Positions 11,766 to 21,367 of a stretch of 64,000 bases of DNA are shown piece after piece. The notes below the pieces were generated by a model, which had not been told where the DNA came from, ran no database searches, and was given only the letters and a program-made list of their open reading frames with translations. The stretch spans positions 9,912,214-9,976,213 of the forward strand of contig OZ024871.1 of the NCBI GenBank assembly GCA_964017185.1. The letters are read 5' to 3'. Position 1 is the first letter of the stretch, and each line of letters begins with the position of its first letter. Source of the DNA: Rugalucina vietnamica (Eukaryota; Mollusca; Bivalvia; Lucinida; Lucinidae). Position numbers and translations under genes: made by a program.

Positions 11766-12500
11766 AACTCATTATCCCCTAGCGCCACATTTATGAGGCA
11801 GATAAATCTTATCTCATATCCCTAGCGCCACTTAATTAGGGCATCTGGAATTTTTATCCTCTTCCCTAGTGCCACATTTAAGTGGCACTATAAAACAATA
11901 AACTATGTCTGTTTCTAACCTTATTTTGAACTGACCAATCAAATTCCATGTTATAATTAGGACATCTGGAATTCATATTTCAAAATAAACAGAGGGAAAA
12001 ACTAGCAAAAAAGGGCATTTTAATGGTTAGAATCTTATGTAATTGTGTTGTATAAGAAAGTACCTTCTTTCAAGCACATGAATTAGAATGTTTTTCTGCC
12101 TAATAATCCCAAAATATGTGGAAGTCTTGCTTAAAGAAGTGTTAGAATTTGGATTATTTATTTTGTGATGAAATTCTGCTTCATTTTAGTGTTCTTTTCT
12201 TAAAGAACAGTGGATTTTAATTGGATCATCATTTTACATGTAAGTTTTTCGAGTATAATCCAACCATTTTCTGTAAGAAATGATTTAAATTTCATAGATA
12301 CTAGTGCATAATTCCTTTCTACAAATTCTTTCTTATTTCAGAGTTTTTTGTTTTATTTTTTTATTAAAACACATGCATTTATTGAAAATACTGCCCTCTC
12401 TTTGATACCTAAGAAATTTGTCTAGGGAGACACAGTAGTACAATAGATAATGTGGCCAGGGGATGAGTGGAGATAAGGTCTCAGGGGATAATGAGATGAC
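11766..12500. mobile_element. Possible TIR element with CCTAGCGCCAC words
   Basis: CTCATTATCCCCTAGCGCC on the left is mirrored by GGGGATAATGAGATG at the right. CCCTAG(C/T)GCCAC occurs three times within the first 110 bases. No protein. Ends called by eye only. Confidence 0.35.
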
Positions 12501-12609
12501 TATACACTAGCGGGCCTTCAACAGAAATGATTAGTTTCTAGATTTGAAAAGAGAGGTGCTAAAAATCTGATCACCTTACTCTAATGTCAGACATGTTTGT
12601 TGTTATATT

Positions 12610-12856
12610 TTATATATTAGCCACCGCACAAGAAAATCAGCAATCTGCATATGCTGAAACAAAGGCGCAGATCAGCTTTGCAGTAACTGCAAAGATGATC
12701 AGCGCCTTTGTTTTTGCTACATGGATAGTGCAATTCCTCTACTTTCTTAAACCAAAATTTCCAGTCTCTAGCCATCTTCTGTACTTGTACAGCTCAGTTT
12801 GTGTCGAACTTGTTCGAAAACCACATTGTTGGTTTTCCCATGACACGGCTCATATG
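12610..12856 (+). mobile_element. Hairpin MITE family A
   Basis: Diverged but complete copy. Stem CTTTGCAG/CTGCAAAG at 12675-12693; right end GGTTTTCCCATGACACGGCTC. Confidence 0.75.
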
Positions 12857-12956
12857 TCTTGTGTTGTCTTTTCTTTCCCATCTGGTGTCTGGATTTGGAT
12901 TTTATATTTCTTCTAAATCAATTTCTGGTCCTTCTATTCTTTCTCATTGGTTCTGA

Positions 12957-13086
12957 AGAGTACCCACAATGTATGTTTTGGATCAAAAATAAGAAAAATA
13001 GGTATACCCCTCGGCCCTGCAAACCCCAGTATGCTGTATAAAAGTGGGGTTTAGCGGTTTATACATTTCTTGGACATGTTTTCCTG
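12957..13086 (+). mobile_element. Hairpin MITE family B, right half
   Basis: Family B is a roughly 280 bp TIR element with ends ATTACGAAAACNTG and CATGTTTTCNTGATGTAAT. Its internal inverted repeat reads TTTTTGCTCAAAACATAG, TGTGGGTAC, then the mirror image. Here only the right half remains (GAGTACCCACAATGTATG onward). It ends about 33 bases before an ARL6IP1 exon. Confidence 0.75.
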
Positions 13087-13118
13087 GTGAAATTCTCAGT
13101 TTTCTACTCTGATTCCAG

Positions 13119-14465
13119 GACTGGTGAGCAGGAGAGACAGTTTGAACAGATCTGTATCCGTATCCTCAACTTCCGCTACCACTGTCATGACGTCAAGGAC
13201 ACCATGATTACACTGAAGAATGAGAAACCAAAAGTGGTAAGACTTATTCAAGTTTTTGATGCTAATACGTCCTTGCTCTTAGAATAATGAAACACAACCA
13301 AGAAGAGGGCAGTGCTATTAGTAAGTTTCAGTATGACATAGCTAAACAGGGATTCAAATATCAGATTTACATAAAGATGATATTATGCAAACCCAGCCTA
13401 TGAACAATGAAATGCAAGATGTAAACTTCTATTTGGCAATTTTACACCATGCTCATTATTACCATGTTGCTGGAATTTTACCATATAAATGTAATCAGCA
13501 GATAAGAGATTGATTATTTCATTCTCTCCTCCAAAATAGTCTCGTAAGATCTGAAGGAAATGTGCCTCAGTTTGTGTAGCCTGATACATGTATATCACTC
13601 TCCTTGTTGTGTATTCTGTTGCAGTATTTCATCCTGGTGATGGGTTTTCTCTTCCTGTTTGCCTGGGTTGGCAGCAAAGTTAACAATCTGCTCCTTACAT
13701 ATATGATAGGTATGTAACTCTGATTATCCCATCTATTTAATTTTATTACTGGCAGGATGCAACATTGCAATTCTCTCTACTCTTGTAAAACAAAGATCTT
13801 TTAATGAATAGAATAGCAGAGCCTATTAACCCACATAAGCCTGGTGTTTTCTGACGTTGGCAAACAGTTCTGTCCCAGATATGATGCTGCAGAACGTGAC
13901 TTCCCATCTTAGGGTATTCTGTTAAAGAGTTTCATAAAAATGAAGTAAAAATTAAAAATCCTGATGCTCATAAAAATGTAATTGGTCTGATAAAGGAAGT
14001 CCGTTTGTCAGAAATAGGTCAATGAATTTTCATGTGATGTAGGATCCTCTATACATTACGAAAACATGTCCATATGATATACAGTAATTTTTATCAGGTC
14101 AAAAATCGATAATTTTCACAGGAAAAATTTTGATATTTTTCTTATTTTTGCTCAAAACAAAGATTGCGGGTACACGTTAGAACCGCCTCGGCGAGGCGGT
14201 TCTAACGAGTACCCACAATCTATGTTTTGGAGCAAAAATAAGAAAAAAAGGTTTACCCCTGCATTCCCCAGTTTTGCTATATAAACGTGGGGTTTAATGG
14301 GGTATTCATTGCACGGACATGTTTTCCTGATGTAATTATCTTTTAACAGTGAACCTATTCCTGCTTATGCCTGGCATGCGGCGCCACAGTGTCATACAAG
14401 GCTACTTAAACAAGGCTGCCGCAGTATTCAAGAGAACTGTGCTCGGGAAAGCCAAGAGCAAGTAA
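13119..14465 (+). CDS. ARL6IP1: ARL6IP1, last three coding exons
   Basis: ADP-ribosylation factor-like 6-interacting protein 1 is an ER membrane protein with reticulon-like hairpins that shapes ER tubules (family knowledge). Exons read 13119-13236, 13625-13709 and 14350-14465 (stop TAA). Phases agree at both junctions, and AG acceptors and GT donors are present. The 105 or so residues start TGEQERQFEQICIRI and run through LKNEKPKV, the hydrophobic stretch YFILVMGFLFLFAWVG, VNNLLLTYMIV and LMPGMRRH. In human ARL6IP1 I recall EQQQRFHEIC, LKEEKPKMYF, AWVGQQVHNLLLTYLIV and LLPGLNQH in the same order. The C-terminus KAKSK fits a lysine-based ER-retrieval signal. The first base completes a Trp codon from a missing upstream exon; the N-terminal half and first membrane hairpin were not found. 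The 3' UTR end is not determined. Family B MITEs sit 33 and 15 bases before two of the acceptors. Confidence 0.92.
14054..14334 (+). mobile_element. Hairpin MITE family B, full length, in ARL6IP1 intron
   Basis: Both TIRs are present (ATTACGAAAACATGTCC; GGACATGTTTTCCTGATGTA). The central stem around ACCGCCTCGGCGAGGCGGTT is perfect. The element stops 15 bases before the last ARL6IP1 exon. Confidence 0.85.
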
Positions 14466-15127
14466 ATGATGAACAGTAAATCCAAGGGAGATTAGAATTA
14501 AAGGGAGGCAACACAATCTAATTGTGTTGGAGAAAGAATCTAGTCATGACTTTTGGAAGATCATCTAGATAAAGCCATATGCAACATAGGTTATGTAGAG
14601 CTCAAAACTATCTTTGCTTTTTGTCCCGAGACAGAATTGATAATTCCTTGGAAAAATTCAACAAAATTTAACATTTTGAAATGTTATTCAACGTTTCTCA
14701 TGATGTTGCACTGCAATGATCTGTGTTTCATATGGAGGGGGAATACATTTTCAACATGTCAGTCATTATAGTGAATTTAATTCCAGAACTTTGTATGGAT
14801 GCATCCAGTTTTTGGTTGAGTTTGTACAAGAACTAAAATGCTAACACCCAGAAAATTAGTCAGTGTGGTTAATATTTTGGTAATGCAGGGCTTCGGCTTT
14901 TAATATTAGTATTTACTATAAACTGTTTAACAGTGTGCTTTAATTTAAGTGTGCCTATATGAGATTTGCCTAAGTTTTCTTCAGGTTTTTTTTTTTACTT
15001 TGATATTTATCATCCATTTTGTCATGTTGCCTGTAGTTGTGATAATTTAATTTTAAGCAATCACATGACTAAAACAAGTAAGGACCTAAGCCAAACAACA
15101 AAAAAATGTTATTGTCATCAAGGCTGG
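14466..15127 (+). other. Probable ARL6IP1 3' UTR and following DNA
   Basis: Follows the ARL6IP1 stop codon with no other gene visible. I could not fix the poly(A) site; the first clear AATAAA is well downstream. Confidence 0.35.
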
Positions 15128-15396
15128 ACATATACATTATGAAAACTTGCCCATGCAATATACAGAGATTTTTTTCAACTTAAAAAACTGAAAATTTCAT
15201 CTGACAGAAAAAAATTTACGTTTTTCTTATTTTTGCTCAAGACATAGGTCATGGGTACACATTCTAACTAGTACCCACAATCCGTGTTTTGGACCAAAAA
15301 TTAGAAAAATGGGTATACCACTCTATACCCCAGTTTTGCTATATAAAAGTGGGGTTCAAGGGGGTATACATGTTACAGAAATGTTCCTACGTTTGC
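15128..15396 (+). mobile_element. Hairpin MITE family B, diverged
   Basis: CATTATGAAAACTTGCCC start; stem TTTTTGCTCAAGACATAGG against the mirrored half; TATATAAAAGTGGGGTTC; worn right end. The centre is shorter than in the 14054 copy. Confidence 0.75.
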
Positions 15397-15700
15397 ATTC
15401 GATGAACAGCAACCTGGAGTGTTTGATATACATCTTTGCTTGGCTCAAAGGCTATGTTTTCAACTTAAGTAGCTTGTACTTTTGATCAAAAATAGTGTTT
15501 TCAGAGCGAAACCAGTGTTAATATTACATCCAATATATAAGGTTCAAAAGGCAAGTGCTTTTACATCTGAAGGCCAAGCAAATAAAAAAAAACAAGTACA
15601 TTTATTGAGGTATTGCCACATTTCCCATAATAGCTAAGATCTGAAACTTAGAGATTCTTAATTTTCCGCATTTTTTCTGTACTCCAGTTAAATTTCTTTT

Positions 15701-16592
15701 TAGCTCGCCTGCACGAAGTGCATAAAGCTATTGTAGTCACCTCGGTCGTCCCCGTTTACGTTTACATGTACATTTACGTGTACATCCGCGTCCGCGTCAC
15801 ACTTTCGGTTAAAGTTTTTTATAAGTCTATATCTCTTGACCATGTTGATGGATCAAGTTGATACTTTGCATCCGCGTCCGCGTCACACTTTCGGTTAAAG
15901 TTTTTTATAAGTCTATATCTCTTGACCATGTTGATGGATCAAGTTGATACTTTGCATGTTGCTAGATATTGGTCTGAAGTTGTAGAAGTTTTACGCAGTA
16001 CCATCATGACCCACCCTGGGTGACCTTGAGGTCAAGGTCATGGACTTAGAAATTTTGTGTTTAAGTTTTTGGTTAAAGTTTTTGTAAGTCTATATCTCTT
16101 GACCATGTTGATTGATCGAGTTGATACTTTGCATGTTGGTAGATATTGGTCTGAAGTTTTATGCAGTACCATCATGACCTACCCTGGGTGACCTTGAGGT
16201 CAAGGTCATAGACTTAGAAATTTTGTGTTTACTTTTTTGGTTAAAGTCTAAATCCCTTGAACATGTTGATGGATAAAGTTGATACTTGCATGTTGATAGA
16301 TATTGGTCTCAGGTTTCATGCTGTACATCACAACGCACCTGGATGATCTTGAGGTCAGGGTCACAGACTTGGAAGTTTTGTGTTTAAGTTTTGGTTAATG
16401 TTTTTATAAGTCTATATCTCTTGAACATGTAGATTGATCAAGTTGATACTTTGCATTGGTCTGAAGCTTTATGTTGTACCATCATGACCCACCTGAGTGA
16501 CCTTGAGGTCAAGGTCATGGGTCATAGATTTTAACAGATGTAGTGGCAAAGCACAAGTCAGGCGAGCTACGCTGTCCTGCGACAATTCTTAT
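15701..16592 (+). mobile_element. Tandem-repeat-bearing TIR element, TAGCTCGCCTG type, copy 1
   Basis: Left end TAGCTCGCCTGCACGAAGTG (with a small hairpin), right end CAGGCGAGCTACGCTGTCC. Cargo: four to five diverged units of about 150 bp with TCTATATCTCTTGACCATG, GTTGATACTTTGCATGTTG and GACCTTGAGGTCAAGGTCA. The stretch from CATCCGCGTCCGCG to TTGATACTTTG (about 85 bp) is repeated directly and, as far as I can read, exactly. No protein. Confidence 0.75.
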
Positions 16593-16628
16593 TACGGTAT
16601 CTGTGTTAGGTATCTTAAAGGCCTCTTT

Positions 16629-17904
16629 TTACTTTGCCTGCATGAAAAGTGCAGGGAAAGCTAACACACTTGTGTTACTCCAGTGTTAAAGTTTTTAGAA
16701 GTCTATATCTCTTGAACATGTGAATGGATCTGATCTTGGTCTGAAGTTTGAGCTGTGCCATCTTGACCCACCTAAGTGACCTGTAGGTCAAAGTCAAGGA
16801 TTTAAAAAATTCATTAAATATACTGAGCCAAACTTATAATGCAACATTGGTTTCCTTTATTGCTATACTCCTCCAGCACAGTATCAAAAAAAAACTTTTC
16901 CTCCACTGAATTAGATTGCCGGACGATCGACACATCTCACAAGATCTTGGTTGTAACATTCTGTGTTATGCGTCTCAAGAAATTAATCATTTTTCAGAGG
17001 TAGGGTCTTGGCAAAAAATGAAATGCATTGTGATTTTCCAGAATGCAACATGTGACGTGTATTCGTACCCTAGAAATTAATGTCAGTTTTCAGGATTACC
17101 CCTGCTCCATTTTAGACAATGAATAATTTTACTGTCAAAAGGTCAATTTTGCTCTATTTTAAGCAGAGTTGAAGACTCATTTTCACTCGCATTCATTCAA
17201 GTTTACTCACATTTTTAACATTTGTTACAGACGTTCCTGACCCAACAGTTGGGCGCTATTTTTTTTTCAACAATGCTGAATGAAGGAATGAACATGTTTT
17301 CACAAAGATTTCATTAAAAACACTCGCCGTTACAATTTTTCTTTAATTCCATTTTCTATTGTCTTCAGTGGAATACTTAGTATTAAACATTCAATTTTCA
17401 GTGATGCAAACTTTGATATGAAATTTTGGGTACAAATGGAAGCCATTTTGCAATTGCTTAATCGAAATCGAATCTCACTGAACAATCCATAAAGAAGCAA
17501 TTTGTGTTAAAATTGACTTCCAGAATCTCTCAGGGGGTGCATGCCACCAAAATAACAGTTTTGACCAATCAGATTCGAGCTCAGTGAGCCATGCTGAGAA
17601 AACCAAAACCTCTGTACCCAGTTTATTTATTGGCGATTGCTGACCAGCATATGTTGGGGAAAAAAATGCCATAATCGTGTTGCATTATGTGTTTGGCTCA
17701 GTATACTTTATAGCTCTTTATCTCTTGAACATATGGATGGATCTAATTGAAACTATGCTTATTGATTTGAAATCTGTGCTGTTCCATCCAACCTGAGTGA
17801 ATCGAGTCAGGGTCATAAAGTTTGAAATTTTATGTTAAAATATTTTGGTTAAATCTTTAAAAGTGTTATTCAGGTGAGCTAGGCTGTACTGTGACAGCTC
17901 TTAT
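16629..17904 (+). mobile_element. TAGCTCGCCTG-type element, copy 2, split by an insertion
   Basis: A worn relative of the preceding element: GCCTGCATGAAAAGTGCAGG start, TATATCTCTTGAACATGTG units, end CAGGTGAGCTAGGCTGTAC. Its middle is interrupted by the TIR element at 16823-17701. Confidence 0.65.
16823..17701. mobile_element. TIR element family H, nested, 879 bp
   Basis: Ends CTGAGCCAAACTTATAATGC and the inverse of CTGAGCCAAACACATAATGC, flanked on both sides by TA. Inserted in the older tandem-repeat element, whose unit continues across the break. Contains a 65-codon minus frame (17475-17672) that I do not recognise. Related to 60207-61105, in the opposite orientation. Confidence 0.75.
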
Positions 17905-17912
17905 TTGTTGTG

Positions 17913-18086
17913 TTAAAGTGCACTGGCACAGTGGTACATTGAAGAGCCCCAAAAATTCTTCCACCACTGTGTTGTGTCCTTGAGCAAGGCATATTAAGCT
18001 CCGCATAGTAAGCTAATCTAGCGTTCTATACCTACACAACTGAAATATTGTTGACAGCAATTTTAAGCATCAACACAAACAAACGA
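17913..18086 (+). mobile_element. Old tRNA-derived SINE copy
   Basis: Diverged relative of the SINE at 42621 and 58951. Keeps CACTGTGTTGTGTCCTTGAG, CAAGGC, CTGAAATATTGTTGAC and the CATCAACACAAACAAACG tail; the tRNA-like head is badly worn. Confidence 0.6.
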
Positions 18087-18394
18087 TTTATGTTGTCTAA
18101 GTCTTCTCTATTTTTATAACAATTTGTTAGGAACTTGTATTGTGGTATTTAGTTTACATTTTAGTTTGTTAACAGTGGTGTGCATAATTTTTCTATTTAT
18201 CATTCCATTTTGTTTGTTATGATGTGTTTTAATATTTCTCAGCCATAATTTGAACAATTAGCTACGAAAATTCTTATCCAGTTTGCATTTTAAGTGTTAG
18301 AAAATCAAAATTTGTAAAATGGTAAGATTCATATGTTTTCACGGAGCATACAAAATCAGTTTGTATGTGTGCAATAACCCTACAAAATTCCAGG

Positions 18395-18617
18395 GGTCAG
18401 TTGTTCAAACTTTGTTAGCTTAACGTCGTCGTTAAGTAAATACGGACTACATAAGCAAATACATGTATACATTATTTTTTGTTGATAAAATGTGAGAATC
18501 CTTTGCAGTGGATTCTCACATTTTATCAACAAAAAATAACAGTGTATTTGTAATATTCATGTTTTTGAAATTTTAACAAATTGTCAACTAACAACACTGT
18601 TATTTTTGAACAACTGG
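18395..18617. mobile_element. Palindromic MITE family G
   Basis: TCAGTTGTTCAAACTTTG start and TTTGAACAACTGGCCCC end. Central inverted repeat TTGTTGATAAAATGTGAGAA around CCTTTGCAGTGG. See 11393. Confidence 0.8.
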
Positions 18618-19036
18618 CCCCAGATATTTAATAGATCCTTGTCTTCCATAGATGATCCCAAATTCATTTTAAAGATTTTCACCACACAGTCATGTGTCTC
18701 CACTTTTAACATCAGAACATGATAAAATTGCTGGACCTATAGAAATCTTACAAAAGAAATGCTTTTCTGCCTTATTAATTATTCACCTATGTGACTGTGA
18801 GTGTCTGTTTTCATGAATTATGTAGTAGAACTTTGTTCAAAGAAAAATAGCCTGTACTTTATTTGCTATTTAAATGCTAGTGCCAAAAGCCATATTCATT
18901 TGTAAATGCTTATCATATTCATTTGATTCATTTCTTTCTACAAAATCATTTGCATTTTATTGTTTTACTAATTTAGTGAAAGAACATCATAAGCTGATGG
19001 TTCTAGAGTGTGTGTGACTCTGTGGTATATTAACTT
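18618..19036. other. No gene seen
   Basis: AT-rich; no exon or repeat relation recognised. Confidence 0.35.
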
Positions 19037-19344
19037 GTATTATTGCATAAATAGCCGTGTCACACAATATTAACAGCCATTTATTAATGAAGAGTAAGCC
19101 ATGCATTAATATTGCAATTCACGCGTGCACGTGCTGTTAATACATGGCTTTTACTTATGCTCGTTACAGGGCACCACGCAAAGCACGTGCTTGTAATGAG
19201 AAACTGAAGTCAGCCCGGAACGAGCATAAAAACGAAAGCTTTTACGTGTATGAAAATGTGGTAAGGCTGTAAAATATAGTGCAACATATTTCTTTCGTTT
19301 CTGCACCTTATTTCTTTCGTTTCTGCAGAATTTATGCAATAATA
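19037..19344 (+). mobile_element. TIR element family F, first part of composite foldback
   Basis: Ends TATTATTGCATAAATAG and the inverse TTTATGCAATAATAG. Partial relative at 4634. It is followed at once by the palindrome at 19345. Confidence 0.7.
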
Positions 19345-19486
19345 GCGATCAAAATGATTTTGTCATTCATTAACTTTCGCTAGGTACCTCGGGGAGTAAT
19401 GAAATCCTCGGGCTACGCCCTCGGTTTTCAACACTCCCCTCGGGACCTAGCGAATGTTAATGAATGGAAAATCATGTTTGATCCCT
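19345..19486. repeat. Long palindrome, second part of composite foldback
   Basis: The left arm begins GCGATCAAAATGATTTTGTC and runs through CATTCATTAACTTTCGCTAG; the mirrored arm ends AATCATGTTTGATCCCTATA. Each arm is about 60 bases, with a small loop region of CTCGGGCTACGCCCTCGG. The plan is the same as at 24452 and 39792. Confidence 0.75.
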
Positions 19487-19965
19487 ATACTATAATGCTC
19501 TTAGCTATATCATGAGAACAAACTGTCAGTTTTTTTTTTTTTTTTTTTTTTAATATGGCAATTCTCAAAATACCTTATTCATGTACAAATGGGTTAGATA
19601 GATCCTTGACTAGAATCTGTTTCAAATTATAAAGACAATAAACATCTCAGAGGATGATAAAACTGTGGTTAAACTGGCTTACATGTACCTTTGTTGATTG
19701 CTTTGCTTTAATATTTTTCTCATGACATGGCTATTTTGTTATTTTGTAACCTTGTTACTTGTATTTGTGATGTACTAGTGCTAATGTTATCCATTGTTGT
19801 TATTTTTAACTATAAAAAGCTGCTGGTAGATTAAATCTCTTTGTCTAAATATACAGAACAGTCTTTCTATTTCTTTTATACCCTAGCATTCCTATAAATT
19901 TTAGATGCTAAAAAGGGGTATAACCAAAATTTTCTTCTATTTAAAGCAACAACGATGAATACCAG

Positions 19966-20185
19966 GCCCCAGTTGTTCAAAATTAACGATGTTGTTAGTT
20001 AACGATTCGTTAAAATTCAAATGGCAATATTAATACAAATACACTGTTATTTTTTGTTGAAAAAATGTGAGAATTCTTTGCTTTTTTTTTCAACAAAAAA
20101 TAAAAGTGTATTTGCTTTTGAAGTCGATATATAGCTAACAAATTGAAGGCTTAATGACAGCGTAAAGCTAACAAAGTTTTTATTT
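19966..20185. mobile_element. Palindromic MITE family G, diverged
   Basis: CCCCAGTTGTTCAAAATTAA start; ACACTGTTATTTTTTGTTGA and the mirrored TCAACAAAAAATAAAAGTGT. The right end is worn. Confidence 0.7.
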
Positions 20186-20192
20186 CTTTCTT

Positions 20193-20370
20193 ATCTGACC
20201 AGAGCCAGAAGGCTCACCAAGGGGTCTAAAGGATAAATATCTTCCGGCTTCCCTCATCACATCTCCACCTGTCCACAATTTCAACTCGCCTCTGGAACTG
20301 CTTCAAGCTTCACAAAGATAATATAAATCATGACCATGGCCTATGTTACAGTAAGTCAAAATGGGATAAA
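20193..20370 (+). mobile_element. Decayed TAGCTCACCTGAG element fragment
   Basis: Worn words of the family: CTGACCAGAGCCAGAAGGCTC, TCCACAATTTCAA, CTCTGGAACTGCTTC, TATAAATCATGACC. Another scrap (GAGCTCTACAAAGTTTATA) lies near 20980. Confidence 0.5.
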
Positions 20371-21130
20371 ATGTGTAACAGGGAAAATCTCGCAAGGAAT
20401 GGGCAATTTGACAGAAGATTCATGTTTCTGAAAAAAAGAAGTTATATGTTCTCGAAATTTGCATCAAAGACCCTATATCGGTCTTCGGTCGTGCTTCGGA
20501 ACACTACAACTTTATTTGAGCTTTCTACCAATAATTATTGTTTTTACTTTGTATGTTAAAGGCAAATCTTAAAGTTAACATATGCGAAACCTTAGTTCAA
20601 GCTATACTGTCAGTTCGTCAGGACGATTTTTTCCGGGAAATTTACGGCTCACAAATTTGTTTTAGTGGTTTCTTTTTCCTACGTTTTTGTCTAAATTGAA
20701 AGGTTTTCGTTTGAAACTTGGTTTTAAAACTGTCTGTTTTGATGGTGGTAGACTTTGTGCACTTAATTTTCTTTATTTATCACTTTGAATGCTACCAATC
20801 TTTGTAGTTATTTAACAAAAAACTCCAACTTTTTATTTCAAAATGGCGACAATATCGACTGCCGCGGCTTAGCGGACAGGTAAAAGAGGCATAGAACATA
20901 GTCAATATTTTATGAGCGATCTCCATAGAGTGTGCCGTCCTCTCGATATACGGTCCTTGTTTGCGTGTAGCACACCAGGGACTCGAGCTCTACAAAGTTT
21001 ATATAATTCATGACCCTGGTTTAACATTGACTTAAATATGCACCAACGGGTCTATTGAGCGTTTCAGGAAACAGGGTTCACATATAGCACACAATGATAC
21101 ACATAATTATATGGCAAAGGAGTAAATAAA
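20371..21130. other. No gene seen
   Basis: No exon recognised. The right part may hold the distal 3' UTR of the minus-strand claudin-like gene. Confidence 0.35.
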
Positions 21131-21151
21131 GTTAACCATCGGCAGAATATT

Positions 21152-21157
21152 TTTATT
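21152..21157 (-). promoter_or_regulatory. Candidate poly(A) signal of the claudin-like gene
   Basis: AATAAA on the minus strand, about 210 bases after the stop codon. Position fits a 3' UTR end; not tested. Confidence 0.35.
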
Positions 21158-21367
21158 TAAAACAATTTACAACTTAAACATAATATACCTTTATCAAAAA
21201 GTACACTTTCATAACTCATAATGTACATAATGATATAATGAAATATATCTGAAAACTTCAGTTCTTAATACCATCTTGGTAGCGTCTAAAACGATGGCAT
21301 AATGCTTCTATGCGCCTTTAATTATTTTGGTTCTACTGTTAAGCAATAAAAGTGACATTGGGCCGGA

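Noticed and set aside
12584-13041. Missing upstream exon of ARL6IP1
   Set aside because: The hydrophobic frames here lie over MITE family A and B sequence and do not match the expected N-terminal half.
19345-19486. Transcription terminator hairpin
   Set aside because: Arms are too long, it recurs with the same layout elsewhere as part of mobile elements, and hairpin terminators of this kind are not expected for animal genes.
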